Shown: positions 16,794 through 26,073, counted from the stretch's first letter. The stretch: 64,000 nucleotides of DNA from Pseudomonadales bacterium (GCA_022072145.1 JAJVIG010000005.1:62001-126000); one strand, 5' to 3'. Notes: generated by a model from the letters alone, not told the origin. Numbers and translations: made by a program.

Positions 16794-16847
16794 GTCCGGG
16801 CTGCGCCCGGACATGTGCCCGGACGAATGTTCGGCCGCAGGCCGAAC
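16794..16847. repeat. Two REP-like palindromes between convergent genes
   Basis: GTCCGGGCTGCGCCCGGAC (16794-16812) and GTTCGGCCGCAGGCCGAAC (16829-16847) fill the gap between the CoxG-like gene and the convergent NTF2-like gene. The stop codon of the latter uses the CTA in the CCTAC flank. They may double as a bidirectional terminator. Confidence 0.85.
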
Positions 16848-17282
16848 CTACGGCCACTCGGCGCCGGCAGGCACCAGGTAACAGAGATTGAGTCTGCGCG
16901 CGGCGAACTTCCATTCGCCGTCCTCGCGCACGTAGCGGTCTTCGTAGAAACCGGCGCCGATGAGACTCTGCCCGTCGCGTCGGCAGCGCAGGTCGAGGTA
17001 ACAGACGCCGCTGGCGGTGTCGCCCTCGAGGGTGATCACGTGGTTGTGCACATAGGGTTGCAGCAGCGTGTCGCCGCCGACCTTCTCACCATACACCGCG
17101 CGCAGGCGTTCGCTGCCCTCGATGCGCCCGTCCGGCCCCAGATCCATCACGCCGTCGCGCGCGAACAGCTCCACGGCCTGCAGCGGCTGCTTCTGCCACA
17201 CGTGATGTGCGTAGCGGCGCGCGAGGTCGCGGATGGCCTCCAGATCGGCCAGGCGACGGACGGTGGCGGCGGTGTCGTCCAT
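16848..17282 (-). CDS. NTF2-like (SnoaL) fold protein
   Basis: A 144-residue protein of the SnoaL-like/NTF2 superfamily, a cone-shaped fold used by hydratases, isomerases such as ketosteroid isomerase, and hydroxylase small subunits. It begins with the usual helix (LADLEAIRDLARRYAHHVW), then VELFARDGVMDLGPDGRIEG and a beta sheet ending AARRLNLCYL. It is the last gene of the minus-strand operon from etfA, 47 bp after the iron-sulfur oxidoreductase. A catalytic role cannot be assigned from sequence. Confidence 0.8.
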   Translation of the reverse strand: MDDTAATVRRLADLEAIRDLARRYAHHVWQKQPLQAVELFARDGVMDLGPDGRIEGSERLRAVYGEKVGGDTLLQPYVHNHVITLEGDTASGVCYLDLRCRRDGQSLIGAGFYEDRYVREDGEWKFAARRLNLCYLVPAGAEWP

Positions 17283-17329
17283 GCGCGTGCTCCGGCGCGC
17301 GGCGCGGCGGCTCGCCGCGCCGGTGGTGC

Positions 17330-19303
17330 TCAGCTCTCGACGATGCGGATGCGTTCGGCCACGAGTTCGGCGACGTCGTAGACCTTGCGCGTCTCGCTGT
17401 GCTTGCCGGCGCTGGCGGTGAGCATCAGCGTGCAGAACGAGCACGAGGTCGCGATGCGGTCGGCGCCGGTGTCCATCGCCTCCTGCGTGCGCACGTCGCT
17501 GATGCGCGCGGTGCCGCCCTGGCCACCCCAGTAGTTGCCGCCGCCGGCGCCGCAACAGAAGCTCTGTTCGCGCGCGCGTGGCATCTCGATCAGTTCGCCG
17601 ATCGCGGCGAGCACGCGCCGCGGCTGTTCGACGATGCCGTTGTGGCGACCGAGGTAGCAGGGGTCGTGGAAGGTGATCTTCTGGTCGCTGCGCGACGCGA
17701 TGCGCAGGCGCCCGTCGGCGATCAGCTCGTCGAGCAACACCGTGTGCGGGATGGTCTGCCAGTCCGCCCCCAGCTCCGGATAATAGCGGTCGAAGCTGTT
17801 GAAGCAGTGCGCGCACATCGTGATGACCTTCTGCACGCGCTGCTCGTGGAACTCGTCGATGTTGGCCTGCGCCATCTCGACGAATTGCATCTCGTTGCCC
17901 ATCATCTTGGCCGGGTCGCCGGTGCAGCCCGATTTCTCGAACACGCCCCACGACAGGCCGGCGGCGTCGAGCAGCCGCGCCATCGCACGCGCGATCTCCT
18001 GTGCGCGGGGCTCGTAGGCCACCGAGCAGCCTATCCACAGCAGGTACTCGGTCTTGCCTGGTTCGAAGATCGGCACGTTCAGGCCGTTGCGCCAGTCGGC
18101 GGCGTTCGCGCCGGTGCCCACGAACGGGTGCCCGCGCGACTCGAGGTTGCGGTTGGCGGCCGCCATCGTATCGGGCATCGACGACCGTTCCATCACGTGG
18201 TGACGCCGGAACTCGAGGATGATCTCGGCCGGGTTGTTGCTGACCGGGCACACCTGTATGCAGGCGGCGCAGGTGGTGCAGTTGAAGATCGCCTCGCGGC
18301 CCAGCACCTCGATCAGCGAGTCGTCGTCGAAGCGGCCCCCGGCGATGAATTCGGCGCAGGTCGCCATGACCTTCTTCGGCGACAGGTCCTTGCCGGTCTG
18401 CGCGGCAGGGCAGACCTCGTGGCAGCGCCCGCACCACAGGCACGCCGAGGCGTCGAGCAGGTTCTTCTGCGTGAGGTCGGCCAGCCGGGCCGCGCCGAAG
18501 CGTACCGGATTGCCGTCGGCGTCCTCCTCGGCGTCGAAATCGACGGCCGGCAGGTTCACGCCGTCGCGCCGGTTCGCGAGCGCGGAGTTGACCGGGCCGA
18601 GCAGCATGTGCGACATCGGGGTCCACGCGATCAGCGCGATGAACGTCGCACCCAGCAGCCCGTGCAGCCACCACACCAGGGTGAAGCCGAGCAGGCGCGC
18701 GTCGGGGTCGAAGTGCTCGTGCAGGAACGCGCCCACCGTGTTGCCGATGAACTCGGCGCCCCCGGTGGGTGCGACCGCGAGCCGGAAGCTCTCGGAGGTG
18801 TAGCCGGCCAGCACGGTCAGCAGGATCAACGCCTCCATGCGCTCGAAACCGGGGCGCGTCACCCGCGCGGTGAGTCGCTCCGGCGGAAAGAAGCGGCGCA
18901 GCAGGAAGAACAGCACGCCGAGGAACAGCAGGATGCCCGCGATCTCGCGCCCGAGCTGCATCACGATCAGGCCGAACCAGCCTTGGTAGACCGGCACGCC
19001 GACGAAACTCAGCGCGTACACGGCGTGCCCGAAGATCAGCACCAGCGCACCGGCGAACAGCATGCCGTGTGCGATGCCGGACCAGCGGCGGTCCTTCAGG
19101 CGGGAAGTGAATACGGCCCGCGAGACGAACGCGGGCCAGTTGAGCTTGTCGCGCACACTGGCGCAGTCGATGCGCGGACCGAAGAACGCCTTGCCGTGTC
19201 CGATGCGCTTCCAGTGCACGATCAGGCCGCGACCCAGGCTGGCGAGCGCGCCCGCCAGCACCAGGGCGAGGAGGATGTAGTTCACAGCGGATATTTCGGC
19301 CAT
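17330..19303 (-). CDS. Membrane iron-sulfur oxidoreductase (ETF-quinone type)
   Basis: A 657-residue fusion. About five to six N-terminal membrane helices (residues about 8-240, NarI-like) are followed by two 4Fe-4S motifs (CLWCGRCHEVCP and CTTCAACIQVCP) and a C-terminal CCG-domain region (CAHCFNSFDRYYP, CCGAGGGNYW). Relatives next to ETF genes are proposed to take electrons from electron-transfer flavoprotein and pass them to the quinone pool (the EtfD/EMR type). Sharing an operon with EtfA supports that role here. The heterodisulfide reductase annotation often given to this family reflects the CCG domains only. The lower-case motif order is intact, with no missing cysteine in the two ferredoxin motifs. 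Confidence 0.83.
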   Translation of the reverse strand: MAEISAVNYILLALVLAGALASLGRGLIVHWKRIGHGKAFFGPRIDCASVRDKLNWPAFVSRAVFTSRLKDRRWSGIAHGMLFAGALVLIFGHAVYALSFVGVPVYQGWFGLIVMQLGREIAGILLFLGVLFFLLRRFFPPERLTARVTRPGFERMEALILLTVLAGYTSESFRLAVAPTGGAEFIGNTVGAFLHEHFDPDARLLGFTLVWWLHGLLGATFIALIAWTPMSHMLLGPVNSALANRRDGVNLPAVDFDAEEDADGNPVRFGAARLADLTQKNLLDASACLWCGRCHEVCPAAQTGKDLSPKKVMATCAEFIAGGRFDDDSLIEVLGREAIFNCTTCAACIQVCPVSNNPAEIILEFRRHHVMERSSMPDTMAAANRNLESRGHPFVGTGANAADWRNGLNVPIFEPGKTEYLLWIGCSVAYEPRAQEIARAMARLLDAAGLSWGVFEKSGCTGDPAKMMGNEMQFVEMAQANIDEFHEQRVQKVITMCAHCFNSFDRYYPELGADWQTIPHTVLLDELIADGRLRIASRSDQKITFHDPCYLGRHNGIVEQPRRVLAAIGELIEMPRAREQSFCCGAGGGNYWGGQGGTARISDVRTQEAMDTGADRIATSCSFCTLMLTASAGKHSETRKVYDVAELVAERIRIVES

Positions 19304-19353
19304 TGCAGAGAGTCCGTCTCGTTAACGCGCCGAAGTATATCCGCTGCGTTGCC

Positions 19354-20547
19354 TCATTTCTTCAGGATGGCGGCGGTCGCGTTGCCACCGAGACCCAGCG
19401 TCTGCGCCAAGCCGACGCGCGCATTCGGCACCTGCCGGCCACCGGACTGCCCGCGCAACTGCCAGGTCAGCTCGGCGATCTGGAACACGCCCATTGCCGT
19501 GGTGGCCTCGCCGAACGACACGAAGCCGCCCGAGGGGTTGATCGGCATGCGGCCGGTCGGCGCGGTCTCGCCGGCGAGCAGCAGGCGCTCCGCTTCCCCG
19601 GGCTGGCACAGGCCCCATTCCTCGGGGAACGCCAGTTCGTAGTAGCAGGTGTTGTCCTGCAGTTCGGTGACGCTGACGTCCTGCGGGCCGACGCCGGCGA
19701 TCTCGAACGCGCGCTTGACCGCGGCACGCGCCTCGGTGTGCAGGCTCGGTCCCTGCGGCGCCGGGCCGGCGAGTCCGCGCGGCAGCGCGTCCTCGAAGGT
19801 CATGGTGGCCACCGCGCTGGAGGCGACCAGCACCGGGTTGGTGGCGAACTGGCGCGCCTTGGCGCGCGAACAGATCACCACCGCCGCGGCGCCGTTCGAC
19901 ACCGGGCAGATCTCGAACAGGCGCAGCGGGTTGCTGACGTACGGCGAGGCCAGCACTTCCTGCAGGCTCACTTCCTTCTGGAAGCGGGCGTACGGATTGT
20001 GCACCGAGCACTTGCGGGCCTTGACGGTGACCGCCGCGTACTGCTCCTCGGTGGTGCCCATCTCGTGCATGCGCCGGCGCGCCAGCGTGGCCCAGAACGA
20101 CGGACCCGGCATGCCCACGCAGCGCTGGCGCAGGAACTCCGGATCGGTGACTTCCTCGACGCCCGAGGTCTGGATCATGCCCTTGGGCATCACCTCGCCA
20201 CCGACGACCAGCACCATGTCGTAGACGCCGCCCGCGACCATCGCGTAGCCGACGTTGAAGGCGTTGCCGCCCGCGGCACAACCCGCCGACATGTTGTAGA
20301 CCGGGATGCCGGTCGAACCCATGTCCTCGACGACGTCGTTGCCGTTCAGACCCCAGCCCTTGCCGCCGGAGAAGCGCGAGCTGGCCGCGCACACGGCCTG
20401 GATCTGCTTCCACGACACGCCGGCGTCGGCCAGCGCCTGGTCGATCGCGTGGCGGCAGAGTTCGGTTACCGACTTGGTCCCGACGATATCGTCACCGGTC
20501 TTTCCGAAACGGTGGAGACCGACTCCCAGTACGGCGACTTCCTGCAT
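19354..20547 (-). CDS. Thiolase-like lipid-transfer/aldolase protein
   Basis: A 397-residue thiolase-fold protein of the SCP2/lipid-transfer branch. A cysteine remains at the nucleophile region (MSAGCAAGGNAF), but the C-terminal GHP-type histidine motif is replaced by NPSGGFVSFGEAT. It therefore may not be a standard thiolase. In steroid side-chain pathways similar proteins form complexes with DUF35 partners and act as retro-aldolases (Ltp2 type). The DUF35 gene directly precedes it. I chose ATG 20547 because AGGAGT sits 8 bp before it and one base separates it from the DUF35 stop; the in-frame ATG at 20568 would overlap that gene. Confidence 0.82.
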   Translation of the reverse strand: MQEVAVLGVGLHRFGKTGDDIVGTKSVTELCRHAIDQALADAGVSWKQIQAVCAASSRFSGGKGWGLNGNDVVEDMGSTGIPVYNMSAGCAAGGNAFNVGYAMVAGGVYDMVLVVGGEVMPKGMIQTSGVEEVTDPEFLRQRCVGMPGPSFWATLARRRMHEMGTTEEQYAAVTVKARKCSVHNPYARFQKEVSLQEVLASPYVSNPLRLFEICPVSNGAAAVVICSRAKARQFATNPVLVASSAVATMTFEDALPRGLAGPAPQGPSLHTEARAAVKRAFEIAGVGPQDVSVTELQDNTCYYELAFPEEWGLCQPGEAERLLLAGETAPTGRMPINPSGGFVSFGEATTAMGVFQIAELTWQLRGQSGGRQVPNARVGLAQTLGLGGNATAAILKK

Positions 20548-20548
20548 C

Positions 20549-20989
20549 TCAGTGACTCCTTGCCGCATCTGCTGCGAGCTGCCTGAATTTCCACGACGTG
20601 AATGCCTTGCCGTCCTCGTGGTACAGCGTGTCGATCACGAGTTCGACGCGCGCATCGACCGTCAGGTCCGACGGCTGGTCGACCATCTGGCCGATCATGC
20701 GCAGACCGCAATCGAGGTCGACCACGCCGATCGCGTACGGCACGAACGGCTTGTCGTACTTGTGCGGCGGCGGCGGCGGGAAGTCCGCGACCGAGAAGCT
20801 CCACAGACGGCCGGCGCCGCCGTAGCTGCATTCCTCCATCCGCGAACCGCTGCAATCGGGGTTGTGGCAGGCGGCCGAGCGCGGGAAATACGGGGTGCCG
20901 CAGCCGGTGCACCGCGAACCGTGCACGCGCGCCACGCCGTTTTCCTCGCTGAACAGCCCCGGGACACAGGGTACTTTCTCTTCGGACAT
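20549..20989 (-). CDS. DUF35 zinc-ribbon/OB-fold protein
   Basis: A 146-residue partner protein for thiolase-like enzymes. A rubredoxin-type zinc ribbon near residues 26-46 (CTGCGTPYFPRSAACHNPDC) precedes an OB-fold that ends in ELVIDTLYH. DUF35 proteins bind acyl-CoA and stabilise thiolase or aldolase partners. It lies between etfA (12 bp) and the thiolase-like gene (1 bp), consistent with a complex. Confidence 0.88.
   Translation of the reverse strand: MSEEKVPCVPGLFSEENGVARVHGSRCTGCGTPYFPRSAACHNPDCSGSRMEECSYGGAGRLWSFSVADFPPPPPHKYDKPFVPYAIGVVDLDCGLRMIGQMVDQPSDLTVDARVELVIDTLYHEDGKAFTSWKFRQLAADAARSH
20555..20560 (-). promoter_or_regulatory. Ribosome binding site deciding the thiolase start
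   Basis: AGGAGT (read on the minus strand) is 8 bp upstream of ATG 20547, inside the end of the DUF35 gene. Confidence 0.55.
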
Positions 20990-21001
20990 GCTGAACCTCC
21001 T

Positions 21002-21955
21002 TCAGCTCTTGCTGGCCCTTGCGATCTTGATCAGTTCCGGCATCACTTCGAGGCAGTCCGCCGCGATGCCATAGCGCGCGTAGCGATAGATGGATGCGTC
21101 GCGATCCTTGTTGATCGCGACGATGGTCTTGGCCGCCGAGCAGCCCGCCATGTGCTGGCTCGCGCCCGAGATGCCGACCGCGATGTAGAGTCCCGGGCGG
21201 GTGATCTTGCCCGTGAGCCCGACCTGACGCGAGGAGTCGATCCAGCCGTCGTCGACGATCGCACGCGAGGCGCCGTGCATGGCGCCTATCAGTCCGGCGA
21301 ATTCCTTCACCAGTTCGTAGTTCGACGCGCTGCCCAGACCGCGGCCGCCGGAGACGATGACGTCGGCGTCCTCCAGGCGCGGTCCGGTGGCCCTCGGCGC
21401 GGAAACCACCGTGAGGCGCTCGGGCGTGGCCGCCGCGCCGGCGATCACGCGCGTGACGGTCGCCGTGGGCGCTGCTGCCGCCTCGGCGATCAGCGTGGTG
21501 CTGACGATCGAGATCACGTTGACCGGTGCCGCGAGCCGGTAGACCACGTGCGTGTCGCCGCCGTAGGCGGTGGCGCGCACCGACAGTCCGCCGTCGGACG
21601 GCGTCACGTCGAAACCGTTGGTGACCACCGGCACGCCGAGACGCCCGGCGAGCCGCGGCGCGATCAGGCGCGCCGCCAGCGTCTGGTTGAACAGGATCGT
21701 CTTCGGCCCGTGCTCGGCACAGTAGGCAGCGATCGTTGCCACCAGTGCGTCCGGACCGGCCGCGCCGTCGGCGACGTGATCGAGGTGCGCCACGCCGTAG
21801 CGCGGCGCGATGCCGGCCGCCGCCGTACCGAGCGCGCCGATCACCAGCCAGTTCAGTTCCTGGCCCGTCGCGCGCGCCAGGCGTCCCGCCAGCGACAGCG
21901 TTTCCTCGGTGCCACCCTCGATGGCATCACCCCAACTGCACAGCACGACGCTCAT
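21002..21955 (-). CDS. etfA: Electron transfer flavoprotein subunit alpha
   Basis: A 317-residue EtfA. The C-terminal FAD domain has the family motif VSGGRGLGSASNYELV and continues through SRQVGLTGKITRPGLYIAVG and GASQHMAGCSAAKTIVAINK. The N-terminal domain (GQELNWLVIGALG) forms the structural half shared with EtfB. ETF receives electrons from acyl-CoA dehydrogenases. Unusually, etfB is not adjacent but 16 kb away (37.8 kb). It heads a minus-strand operon with a DUF35 protein, a thiolase-like protein and the membrane oxidoreductase that likely reoxidises ETF. Confidence 0.92.
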   Translation of the reverse strand: MSVVLCSWGDAIEGGTEETLSLAGRLARATGQELNWLVIGALGTAAAGIAPRYGVAHLDHVADGAAGPDALVATIAAYCAEHGPKTILFNQTLAARLIAPRLAGRLGVPVVTNGFDVTPSDGGLSVRATAYGGDTHVVYRLAAPVNVISIVSTTLIAEAAAAPTATVTRVIAGAAATPERLTVVSAPRATGPRLEDADVIVSGGRGLGSASNYELVKEFAGLIGAMHGASRAIVDDGWIDSSRQVGLTGKITRPGLYIAVGISGASQHMAGCSAAKTIVAINKDRDASIYRYARYGIAADCLEVMPELIKIARASKS

Positions 21956-22161
21956 GACCCGTACTCCTTGCGTTTTTCACCGGTGCCAAAGTCTAATTGC
22001 GGCCATCCGCGGGCGGCCGATTCGCAGCGAATCATATCCGGACGAGAGCGTCTCATTTCCGGACAGGGTAATTCATGGGCCGGCAGGCGCAGTGTATGTT
22101 GTCCGGACTCACTTCGCTGCACGGCGTACCGACCGATTATCACAACAGAGGGCAGTTGGAC
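21956..22161. promoter_or_regulatory. Divergent regulatory region with operator-like repeats
   Basis: The gap between etfA and the amidohydrolase holds a perfect palindrome GATTCGC-A-GCGAATC (22019-22033) and three copies of TCCGGAC (22037, 22058, 22102). The first two copies start 21 bp apart, two helical turns. No regulator gene lies next to it. Binding by any particular protein is inference. Confidence 0.4.
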
Positions 22162-23136
22162 ATGGCAGTAAACCGGGAAGACTTTTTCGTGGCGCTCACC
22201 GAGTGCCACTTCATGAATCCGCAGACGATGTCGGAGATCGGCTACTACCCCGACATGAAGCGCTGGAACGAGAGCGTCGACGGCGTGCTGCGCGCGTGGT
22301 CCGGGCGCAGCCTGGACAGCGAATGGCCGCACCCGATCGCCTCCGAGCTGATCCGCTACATGGACGAGGCGCGTGTCGACGTGTGCTTCTGCCTGCGCGA
22401 GCCGATGATGGACATCAGCGGCGGCACGGTGTCGATGTCGACCAACGGCTTCATGCTGCAGCAGATCGAGCCGTACCCGGGGCGCATGTACCTCGAGGCG
22501 AACTGCGGCCCGGTGATCCGTCGCGGCACCGAGCACGCGATCTGGGAACTCGAGTACCTGGTCAAGGAGCGCGGAGCCAAGCTCTGCAAGATGTACCAGC
22601 CGGAGGACCTCGGTCCGATCAACGACCGCCGCCTGTGGCCGTTCTACGCCAAGGCCGAGGAACTCGGTGTGCCGCTCACGGTGCACACCGGCAACTCCTA
22701 CGTGGTCCCGCAGCCGGGTTCGCACTGCGACGTGCGCCAGCTCGACGACGTGCTGCTCGCGTTCCCGGACCTGAAGATCATCGCCTACCACGCCGGCTGG
22801 CCCGACACCGAGGTGCTGATCGGCCTGTGCGGCAAGCACAAGAACCTGTACCTGAGCCTCTCGGGCGTGATCGGCTGGTACCAGCGCGCGCCGTACCGCG
22901 GCTACCACGTGATCGGCACCGCGCTGCAGTGGATGCCGGCGGACAAGATCGTGCTCGGACTGGACCTGATGTTCGACGACACCCGTCGCGTCGTCGATTA
23001 CATCCGCAACCTCGACATGCCCGAGGAACTGCAGAAGAACTGGGGCTACGCGCAGGTCACCGACGAGGACAAGGCCAAGATCCTGGGCCTGAACCTCGCG
23101 CGGCTGACCGGCATCGATCCGGTCAAGCGCTGCTGA
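22162..23136 (+). CDS. Amidohydrolase family 2 (ACMSD-like) protein
   Basis: A 324-residue TIM-barrel protein of the amidohydrolase-2 family, which includes decarboxylases and hydrolases. Metal-site histidines can be seen in LTVHTGNSY and IAYHAGWPD, and a late acidic motif in LGLDLMFDDT. The first metal motif, normally DxHxH, reads ECHFMN, so one ligand is changed. The start at ATG 22162 follows a weak GAGGG; the ORF track's 22075 start would add an unconserved leader crossing the operator region. Divergent from etfA. The reaction is unknown; ring decarboxylation or C-C hydrolysis in the neighbouring degradation pathway is plausible. Confidence 0.78.
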   Translation: MAVNREDFFVALTECHFMNPQTMSEIGYYPDMKRWNESVDGVLRAWSGRSLDSEWPHPIASELIRYMDEARVDVCFCLREPMMDISGGTVSMSTNGFMLQQIEPYPGRMYLEANCGPVIRRGTEHAIWELEYLVKERGAKLCKMYQPEDLGPINDRRLWPFYAKAEELGVPLTVHTGNSYVVPQPGSHCDVRQLDDVLLAFPDLKIIAYHAGWPDTEVLIGLCGKHKNLYLSLSGVIGWYQRAPYRGYHVIGTALQWMPADKIVLGLDLMFDDTRRVVDYIRNLDMPEELQKNWGYAQVTDEDKAKILGLNLARLTGIDPVKRC

Positions 23137-23183
23137 GCGCGTGACCGCAGGCGCCATCCGCCCGGGTGGCATTCGCTAACGGA

Positions 23184-23213
23184 GGCGGCTCCGCGGTACC
23201 ACCGGGAGCCGCC
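23184..23213 (+). terminator. GC-rich hairpin after the amidohydrolase
   Basis: GGCGGCTCC and GGAGCCGCC form a 9 bp perfect stem with a 12 nt loop in the 100 bp gap before the next gene. There is no T tract, so it may pause or attenuate transcription and not fully terminate it. Confidence 0.35.
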
Positions 23214-23236
23214 GGATTCTCGACAGGGTGGATTCT

Positions 23237-23548
23237 ATGGCGATTCTGAAGGCGGGCACGCGGATGCGCAGCGCCGTGTGCAAGGCCGAGGTGATGGTGA
23301 TCGCGGCTCCGGCGGCCGAGGTCGAACTGTGCTGCGGTGGCGCGCCGATGATCGGCAGTGCGCAGACGCCGCCCGAGGGCGGCGCGCCTGCCGCGGGGGC
23401 CGATGGCGGTACGCTGCTCGGCAAGCGCTACGTCAACGCCGCCGGCGACCTCGAACTGCTGTGCGTGAAGCCCGGCGACGGTTCGCTGTCGGCCAATGGC
23501 GAGACGCTGGTCCTGAAGGAAGCCAAGCCGCTTCCGTCCTCCGACTGA
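23237..23548 (+). CDS. Small protein of unknown function
   Basis: 103 residues, no clear family name from memory. The sequence is compact and looks soluble: KAGTRMRSAVCKAEVMVIAA, a VELCCGGAPM motif near residue 34, a Gly/Ala/Pro-rich loop, then GKRYVNAAGDLELLCVKPG. I have the impression of similar small proteins near acyl-CoA ligase genes in steroid and terpenoid degraders, but cannot support a function. Codon use and frame match its neighbours. The start is ATG 23237, with AGGGTGG upstream; 23228 is an in-frame alternative. It lies between the amidohydrolase and a double CoA-transferase. Confidence 0.65.
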   Translation: MAILKAGTRMRSAVCKAEVMVIAAPAAEVELCCGGAPMIGSAQTPPEGGAPAAGADGGTLLGKRYVNAAGDLELLCVKPGDGSLSANGETLVLKEAKPLPSSD

Positions 23549-23597
23549 GCCGGATCCGCCGTGCGTGCCCTGCGGCGCGCACGGCGAATCGCTTCCC

Positions 23598-26042
23598 ATG
23601 GGCACCGTGACCGCCTTTGCGCTGGCCGGCGTGCGGGTGCTCGAACTCGCTGGCGCCGAAGGCGCCTATTGCGGTCGCTTGCTGGCTGATCTGGGCGCCG
23701 AGGTGATCCGTCTGGAACCGCCCGGCGGCGATCCGTTGCGCCAGCGCGGACCGCTGCCGCCCGGGCGGTCCACGGGGGGCTACACCGAGCGCTACCTGCA
23801 CGCCGGCAAGACCAGTCTGACGCTCGACCCGGAAACGCAGGCCGGCCGTGAGCTGCTGCTCGAACTGGTGCGTGGCGCGGACCTGCTGGTGGAAACCCTG
23901 CCGCCGGGCCGGCTGGCGGCGCTGGGGCTGGGCTGGGATCGCCTGCGCGAGCGCAATCCGGCGCTGGTGCTCACCTCGATCACGCCGTTCGGCCAGAACG
24001 GGCCGCACCGCGACTACCCGCTGGCCGATATCGTCGCGATGGCAATGGGCGGCGCGATGATCGTCACCGGGGATCCGGCGGACCCGCCGGTGGTGCTGGC
24101 CGCGCAGCAGTCCTTCGTGGTCGGCTCCACGCTGGCCGCTGCGAGCAGCCTGGTTGCGCTGCGCCACGTGGCCGCGGGCGGTGCCGGGCAGCACATCGAC
24201 ATCTCGCTGCAGGAAGCGATGCTCGCCGCGACCAGCATCAGCGGCATCGGCAAGTGGCTCGACGACGGGCTGGTGCCCAAGCGCTTCGGCACCGGGACGT
24301 TCTCCTCGGTTCCCTCGGGCAGCTATCCGTGCGCCGACGGCGAAATCTTCCTGATGATCAACCGGCCGCTGCACTGGAAGGCGCTGGCGCGCTGGGTGCA
24401 CGAGACCACCGGCAACGAGGAGATCCTCGACCCGATGTTCGAGGGTCCCTCGCTGGTGCGCCAGCCGTACCGCGAACTGCTCGACATCTTCATCGGCGAA
24501 CACACCTCCCGCTTCACGGTCGAACAACTCTACCGCGAGGCGCAGGAGCGGCACCTGGCGATGACGCCGCTCAATTCGCTGTGCGCCATGGTGCGTGACC
24601 GCCACCTCGGTGCGCGCGGCTTTTTCGTCGACGTGCCGCAGGCCGACGGCGGCACGCTGCGTTTCCCCGGACCGCCGTACCGTTTCTCGCGCACGCCGGC
24701 GCGCATCGCGCACGGCGCACCGTTGCCGGGCGCGGGCGATGCGGCCGTGGCGCGCCTGCTCGCGGACCCGCCGCCCGCGCCGCCACGCACGCAGTTCGCG
24801 CCGCCGGACGGTCCGCTGGCCGGGCTGCGGGTGCTCGAGTTCACGGCCGGGATGGCGGGGCCGTGGATCGGACGTTTCCTCGCCTGGTGCGGCGCCGACG
24901 TGATCAAGGTCGAGTCGAAGGCCTATCCCGACGTGACCCGGTTGTACATCCCGCCGCGCGAGCCCGAGCGCGGCATCCAGCCGCAGATGTCGCCGTGGTT
25001 CACCGACTGGAACGGCGGCAAGCGCTTCGTGTCGCTGGACCTCAGGAACCCGCGCGGCGCCGACCTGGCGCGCCGCCTGGCGGTGGCGAGCGACGTGGTG
25101 ATCGACAACAACAGCAGCGGCGTGCTGGCCAAGCTCGGGCTGGGTTTCGACGTGCTCGAGCGGTTGAAGCCGGAGCTGGTGCTGTTCAGCAGCACCGGCT
25201 ACGGCGACACCGGTCCCGACCAGCACTACGTGACCTGGGGGCCGAACATCGAGACGCTGTCGGGGATCGCGACCGTCTCCGGCTTCGCGCATCGCGCCGC
25301 GACGATGACGCAGTTCGCCTATCCCGACCCGCTCAGCGCGCTGTACGGACTGGTCGCGATCCTGGCCGCGCTGCGCCACCGTGACGCGGGTGGGCAGGGG
25401 CAGCGCATCGATCTGGCGCAGCTCGAGGCCACGGTCGCCTCGATCGGCCCGCTGGTGCTCGAGGCGCTCGCCGAGGGCCGCGATCCGCCGCGGCTCGGCA
25501 ACGCCGCGCGCACGCACGCGCCGCAGGGTTGCTATCCCTGTCTCGGCGAGGACCGCTGGTGCGTGATCGCGATCACCGACCAAGCGGCCTGGGAGCGCTT
25601 CTGCATCATCAGCGGCAACCGCGCCTGGCGCGACGATCCGCGCTTCGCCGACGCGGCGGCGCGCATCGCCAATGCGCACCAGCTGGACCGCCTGATCGGC
25701 GCCTGGACCGCGACGCGCGATCGCCATGAGCTGATGCATCTGTTCGCGCGCGCCGGCATCGCATGCGGCGTGGTGCAGGACGTCGAGGACCAGCTCGAGC
25801 GCGACGAGCACCTTGCCGCGCGCGGCTTCTTCGAACGCATCTACCACCACGCCAAGGGCATGGTGCTGGCGCCGGGGATCCCGCTCGGACTGGGCGGCAC
25901 CCCGGGGCGTACGCGCGATGCCGGGCACGCGCGCGGGCACCACAACCGCGAGGTGTTCCGCGAGCTGCTCGGACTCTCGACCGCGGACTACGATGCAGAA
26001 CTCGCGGCCGGCGTGATCGAGGCCGCGGACGGACAGCCGTAG
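23598..26042 (+). CDS. Tandem-domain family III CoA-transferase
   Basis: An 814-residue protein made of two complete CaiB/BaiF (family III) CoA-transferase domains, about residues 1-395 and 405-814; usual members are about 400. Each begins with the family's LAGVRVLELAG- or LAGLRVLEFTAG-type strand and has the DLGAEVIRLE or CGADVIKVE motif. The catalytic Asp is present in domain 2 (FAYPDPLSAL) but in domain 1 the aligned position is Phe (AAQQSFVVGS). It thus resembles a fused heterodimer with one active half. Such enzymes move CoA between acids. The start could be 23565 or 23598; I prefer the later one. Confidence 0.85.
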   Translation: MGTVTAFALAGVRVLELAGAEGAYCGRLLADLGAEVIRLEPPGGDPLRQRGPLPPGRSTGGYTERYLHAGKTSLTLDPETQAGRELLLELVRGADLLVETLPPGRLAALGLGWDRLRERNPALVLTSITPFGQNGPHRDYPLADIVAMAMGGAMIVTGDPADPPVVLAAQQSFVVGSTLAAASSLVALRHVAAGGAGQHIDISLQEAMLAATSISGIGKWLDDGLVPKRFGTGTFSSVPSGSYPCADGEIFLMINRPLHWKALARWVHETTGNEEILDPMFEGPSLVRQPYRELLDIFIGEHTSRFTVEQLYREAQERHLAMTPLNSLCAMVRDRHLGARGFFVDVPQADGGTLRFPGPPYRFSRTPARIAHGAPLPGAGDAAVARLLADPPPAPPRTQFAPPDGPLAGLRVLEFTAGMAGPWIGRFLAWCGADVIKVESKAYPDVTRLYIPPREPERGIQPQMSPWFTDWNGGKRFVSLDLRNPRGADLARRLAVASDVVIDNNSSGVLAKLGLGFDVLERLKPELVLFSSTGYGDTGPDQHYVTWGPNIETLSGIATVSGFAHRAATMTQFAYPDPLSALYGLVAILAALRHRDAGGQGQRIDLAQLEATVASIGPLVLEALAEGRDPPRLGNAARTHAPQGCYPCLGEDRWCVIAITDQAAWERFCIISGNRAWRDDPRFADAAARIANAHQLDRLIGAWTATRDRHELMHLFARAGIACGVVQDVEDQLERDEHLAARGFFERIYHHAKGMVLAPGIPLGLGGTPGRTRDAGHARGHHNREVFRELLGLSTADYDAELAAGVIEAADGQP

Positions 26043-26060
26043 CGGCCCGACGCTGGCCGT

Positions 26061-26073
26061 ATCGGATACCGAT
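26061..26073. promoter_or_regulatory. Short palindrome upstream of acyl-CoA dehydrogenase
   Basis: ATCGG-ATA-CCGAT lies 100 bp before the acyl-CoA dehydrogenase, with a TACAAT -10-like hexamer at 26125-26130 but no convincing -35. Candidate operator only. Confidence 0.25.
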
